DNA from: Lyophyllum atratum
Taxonomy: Eukaryota; Basidiomycota; Agaricomycetes; Agaricales; Lyophyllaceae
Length of the DNA: 64,000 nt
Reading direction: 5' to 3'
Assembly (NCBI GenBank): GCA_014905825.1
Contig: JACGCN010000004.1
Coordinates: forward strand, 186,001 to 250,000
The position numbers and the translations under genes are program-made. The notes beneath the pieces were generated by a model, which did no database searches, was not told the DNA's origin, and saw only the letters and a program-made list of their open reading frames with translations. Positions 62,701 through 64,000 of this stretch are shown piece by piece. Numbering within the stretch: position 1 is the first letter of the stretch; the number at the start of each line of letters is the position of its first letter.

Positions 62701-64000
62701 CGCCGTACACAGGAAGGTATAAAGAATCCGCAATCGGCGCGTCAAGAACTTCCCTTTGAGCTTTGAAAACGCGTCACACATGATCTGCCGGTATAATTCG
62801 TCGATCAAGGATGTAGCGTCGCTTGCAGATGCCGGTTCGTATGATTTGGAAATGAGGTCATCGAGCATCTCGACCTGCTCTTTGACGGTGAGTGATCCAG
62901 GCAGGGTCAGGTACCTGACCGCCGTTGCAGCGTAGATGAACAGACCACTTGCCCGGCGCACAAGCTCGGCCAGCCCTGGGCTGCCGGAGAGCATTGGCAG
63001 TTTGGCTTCCAGGTATGTCTCTATGTCTGACTTCGCCTCCTGGATCGGTACGTCTTGAAGACGGCAGACAGCCTCAGACGTAAATGCCTCGCAGAGTTTA
63101 GCGAGTCCAGGATCAGACCGGCTCGTCACAAGAAACTTGAGACCCCGTACGTCGTATTCGTCGATTGCGTTGAGCAGGTCGCGTAGAAAAGTCGACCCTC
63201 CGCCACCTTCGATTTCATCGAGTGCATCGATGACAATGAGGTATGGTCGGCGTTCTGGACCATGTGTGGCTTCGGACTGCTGCCAAGGGGCCAAAAGAAG
63301 ATCCCTCAGCTGGGTGGGGATATCGTAGTTGACGGCGTCGAACTTGTCAGCAACGTGTAAGGCGTCTCCATACAAATTGCATTTACGAGCGAGGTGGTAG
63401 GCGAGAGTGGGAAGGATACGTGTCTGTTCTCGCGTTTCTTTGAATTGTCGCGAGCAGAAAAAGCTCCCGCCCAAGACGGTATGTTGGTCGACATTGCCAC
63501 TATTATCAAACTGTTTGGCTATAGTATACGCGATGGTGGTTTTGCCAGACCCAGCCTGGCCAGTGAGCCAAAAGACGCGTGCGCTATCCAATGAGGGATC
63601 GTTAGCCCACTTGCTTATGTCTTCGAGTATCTCGACCCGCGTGTTGAGTGTACACTCTTCACGCTTCAGCGCCTGTTGATCGAGAACAGTTCGGTGGTCA
63701 GCCTTCTCCGAGGGACGCAGACTTCTTAGGGCCGCTTTCTGTTTGATCGTTCAGTATCGGTCGCAGGTCAGGAAACTGACATACTTGCCTTGGTATCGTC
63801 ACGTATCATGTTCGCCGTCTCCTGGATGCTGTTCGCCATTTCGAGCTGGGAACCAGCATTGAGCAGATACATGACCTCAAATGAATGTAAGAGTATGCAC
63901 CTGGAAGGAGGCCGTAGCGCCGTTTACGCGTTGGAAAATATGCCGAATCATCTTCTGGTATTCTTCATGGTCTAGTACCTGTATGGCTAGCGATTTACGG
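59793..64000 (-). CDS. NACHT-WD40 (NWD) STAND receptor-like protein, 5' end outside window
   Basis: Signal-transducing NTPase of the STAND/NLR-like class used by fungi in non-self recognition and incompatibility. Four exons are visible: beyond 64000 to 63901, 63845-63789, 63738-62146 and 62093-59793. The NACHT domain has Walker A LTGQAGSGKTTIA (near 63545), Walker B YLIVIDALDEI (near 63225) and the sensor-like LKFLVTSRSDPGLAKL. A helical linker follows. The last exon encodes 14 clear WD40 repeats of about 42 residues plus a decayed fifteenth, then the ~80-residue tail HLMWVPSAAQ...SVDFQGSMIG. Repeats 2-12 are nearly identical outside a few positions. The N-terminal effector domain is off the window. 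The intron at 63788-63739 uses a GC donor. The gene is paralogous to the fragment at 2-535 and oppositely oriented. Confidence 0.93.
60130..61880 (-). repeat. Tandem WD40-coding repeats, about 126-bp period
   Basis: Fourteen in-frame units within the NWD gene. On the plus strand each shows the recurring pieces CACACCCGCACAGAC, GAGCCAGACACAATCTG and GTGTGGCCCTTCAGCACC. Identity is high at the nucleotide level, including synonymous sites, which points to recent duplication or gene conversion between units. Confidence 0.9.

Overview
The window is nuclear DNA of a filamentous basidiomycete, most likely an Agaricomycete. Genes are split by many short introns (about 50-60 nt, GT..AG). The content is typical of mushroom-forming fungi: NACHT-WD40 (NWD) STAND proteins, expanded F-box-like families, secreted S10 carboxypeptidases, a division-1 chitin synthase and a GH2 beta-mannosidase. 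All exon structures were read by eye, so outer bounds and strand are firmer than internal junctions.

Layout. 0-0.5 kb: 3' end of an NWD/WD40 gene (+). 0.9-3.1 kb: S10 serine carboxypeptidase copy 1 (-). 3.9-4.8 kb: small basic CCDC137-like protein (+). 6.8-8.5 kb: monocarboxylate-type MFS transporter (+). 8.9-10.0 kb: EB1/Bim1 microtubule plus-end protein (-). 10.2-11.4 kb: F-box-like family A (+). 12.3-16.2 kb: chitin synthase (+). 17.0-18.7 kb: F-box-like family B (-). 19.0-21.2 kb: S10 copy 2 (-). 22.3-24.8 kb: FAD-linked sugar-lactone-type oxidase (+). 25.1-25.8 kb: AP-2 sigma (+). 27.7-28.9 kb: second family A gene (+). 29.5-30.0 kb: CsbD-like stress protein (+) behind CRE-like sites and a TATA box. 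30.6-32.3 kb: second family B gene (+). 32.5-34.7 kb: ThDP-dependent enzyme (-). 35.65-36.63 kb: a 972-bp inverted-repeat element, probably a non-autonomous DNA transposon. 37.0-38.1 kb: dienelactone hydrolase (+). 38.5-41.5 kb: AFG2-type AAA ATPase (-). 41.9-43.8 kb: GPI transamidase subunit GPI16/PIG-T (+). 43.8-48.3 kb: gene-poor, with weak ORFs only. 48.3-48.8 kb: ATP synthase subunit f (+) with a 9-nt micro-exon. 49.6-51.0 kb: CAAX protease RCE1 (-). 51.6-56.9 kb: beta-mannosidase (+) flanked by two inverted copies of an unrecognised Cys-rich small protein. 57.3-58.2 kb: another F-box-like gene (+). 58.7-59.5 kb: orphan membrane-anchored protein (+). 59.8-64.0 kb: NWD gene (-), running off the window.

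Conserved housekeeping genes (EB1, AP-2 sigma, AFG2, GPI16, ATP17, RCE1) are interleaved with fast-evolving accessory genes. The most notable pattern is duplication. The series S10 / F-box A / F-box B occurs twice in the same order, about 14-18 kb apart. Paralogous NWD genes sit at both window edges in opposite orientation, and small Cys-rich paralogs bracket the mannosidase. The right-hand NWD gene carries 14 nearly identical 42-residue WD40 repeats, as expected of a rapidly diversifying fungal recognition receptor. I saw no tRNA, rRNA or CRISPR array and no intact transposase or reverse transcriptase.
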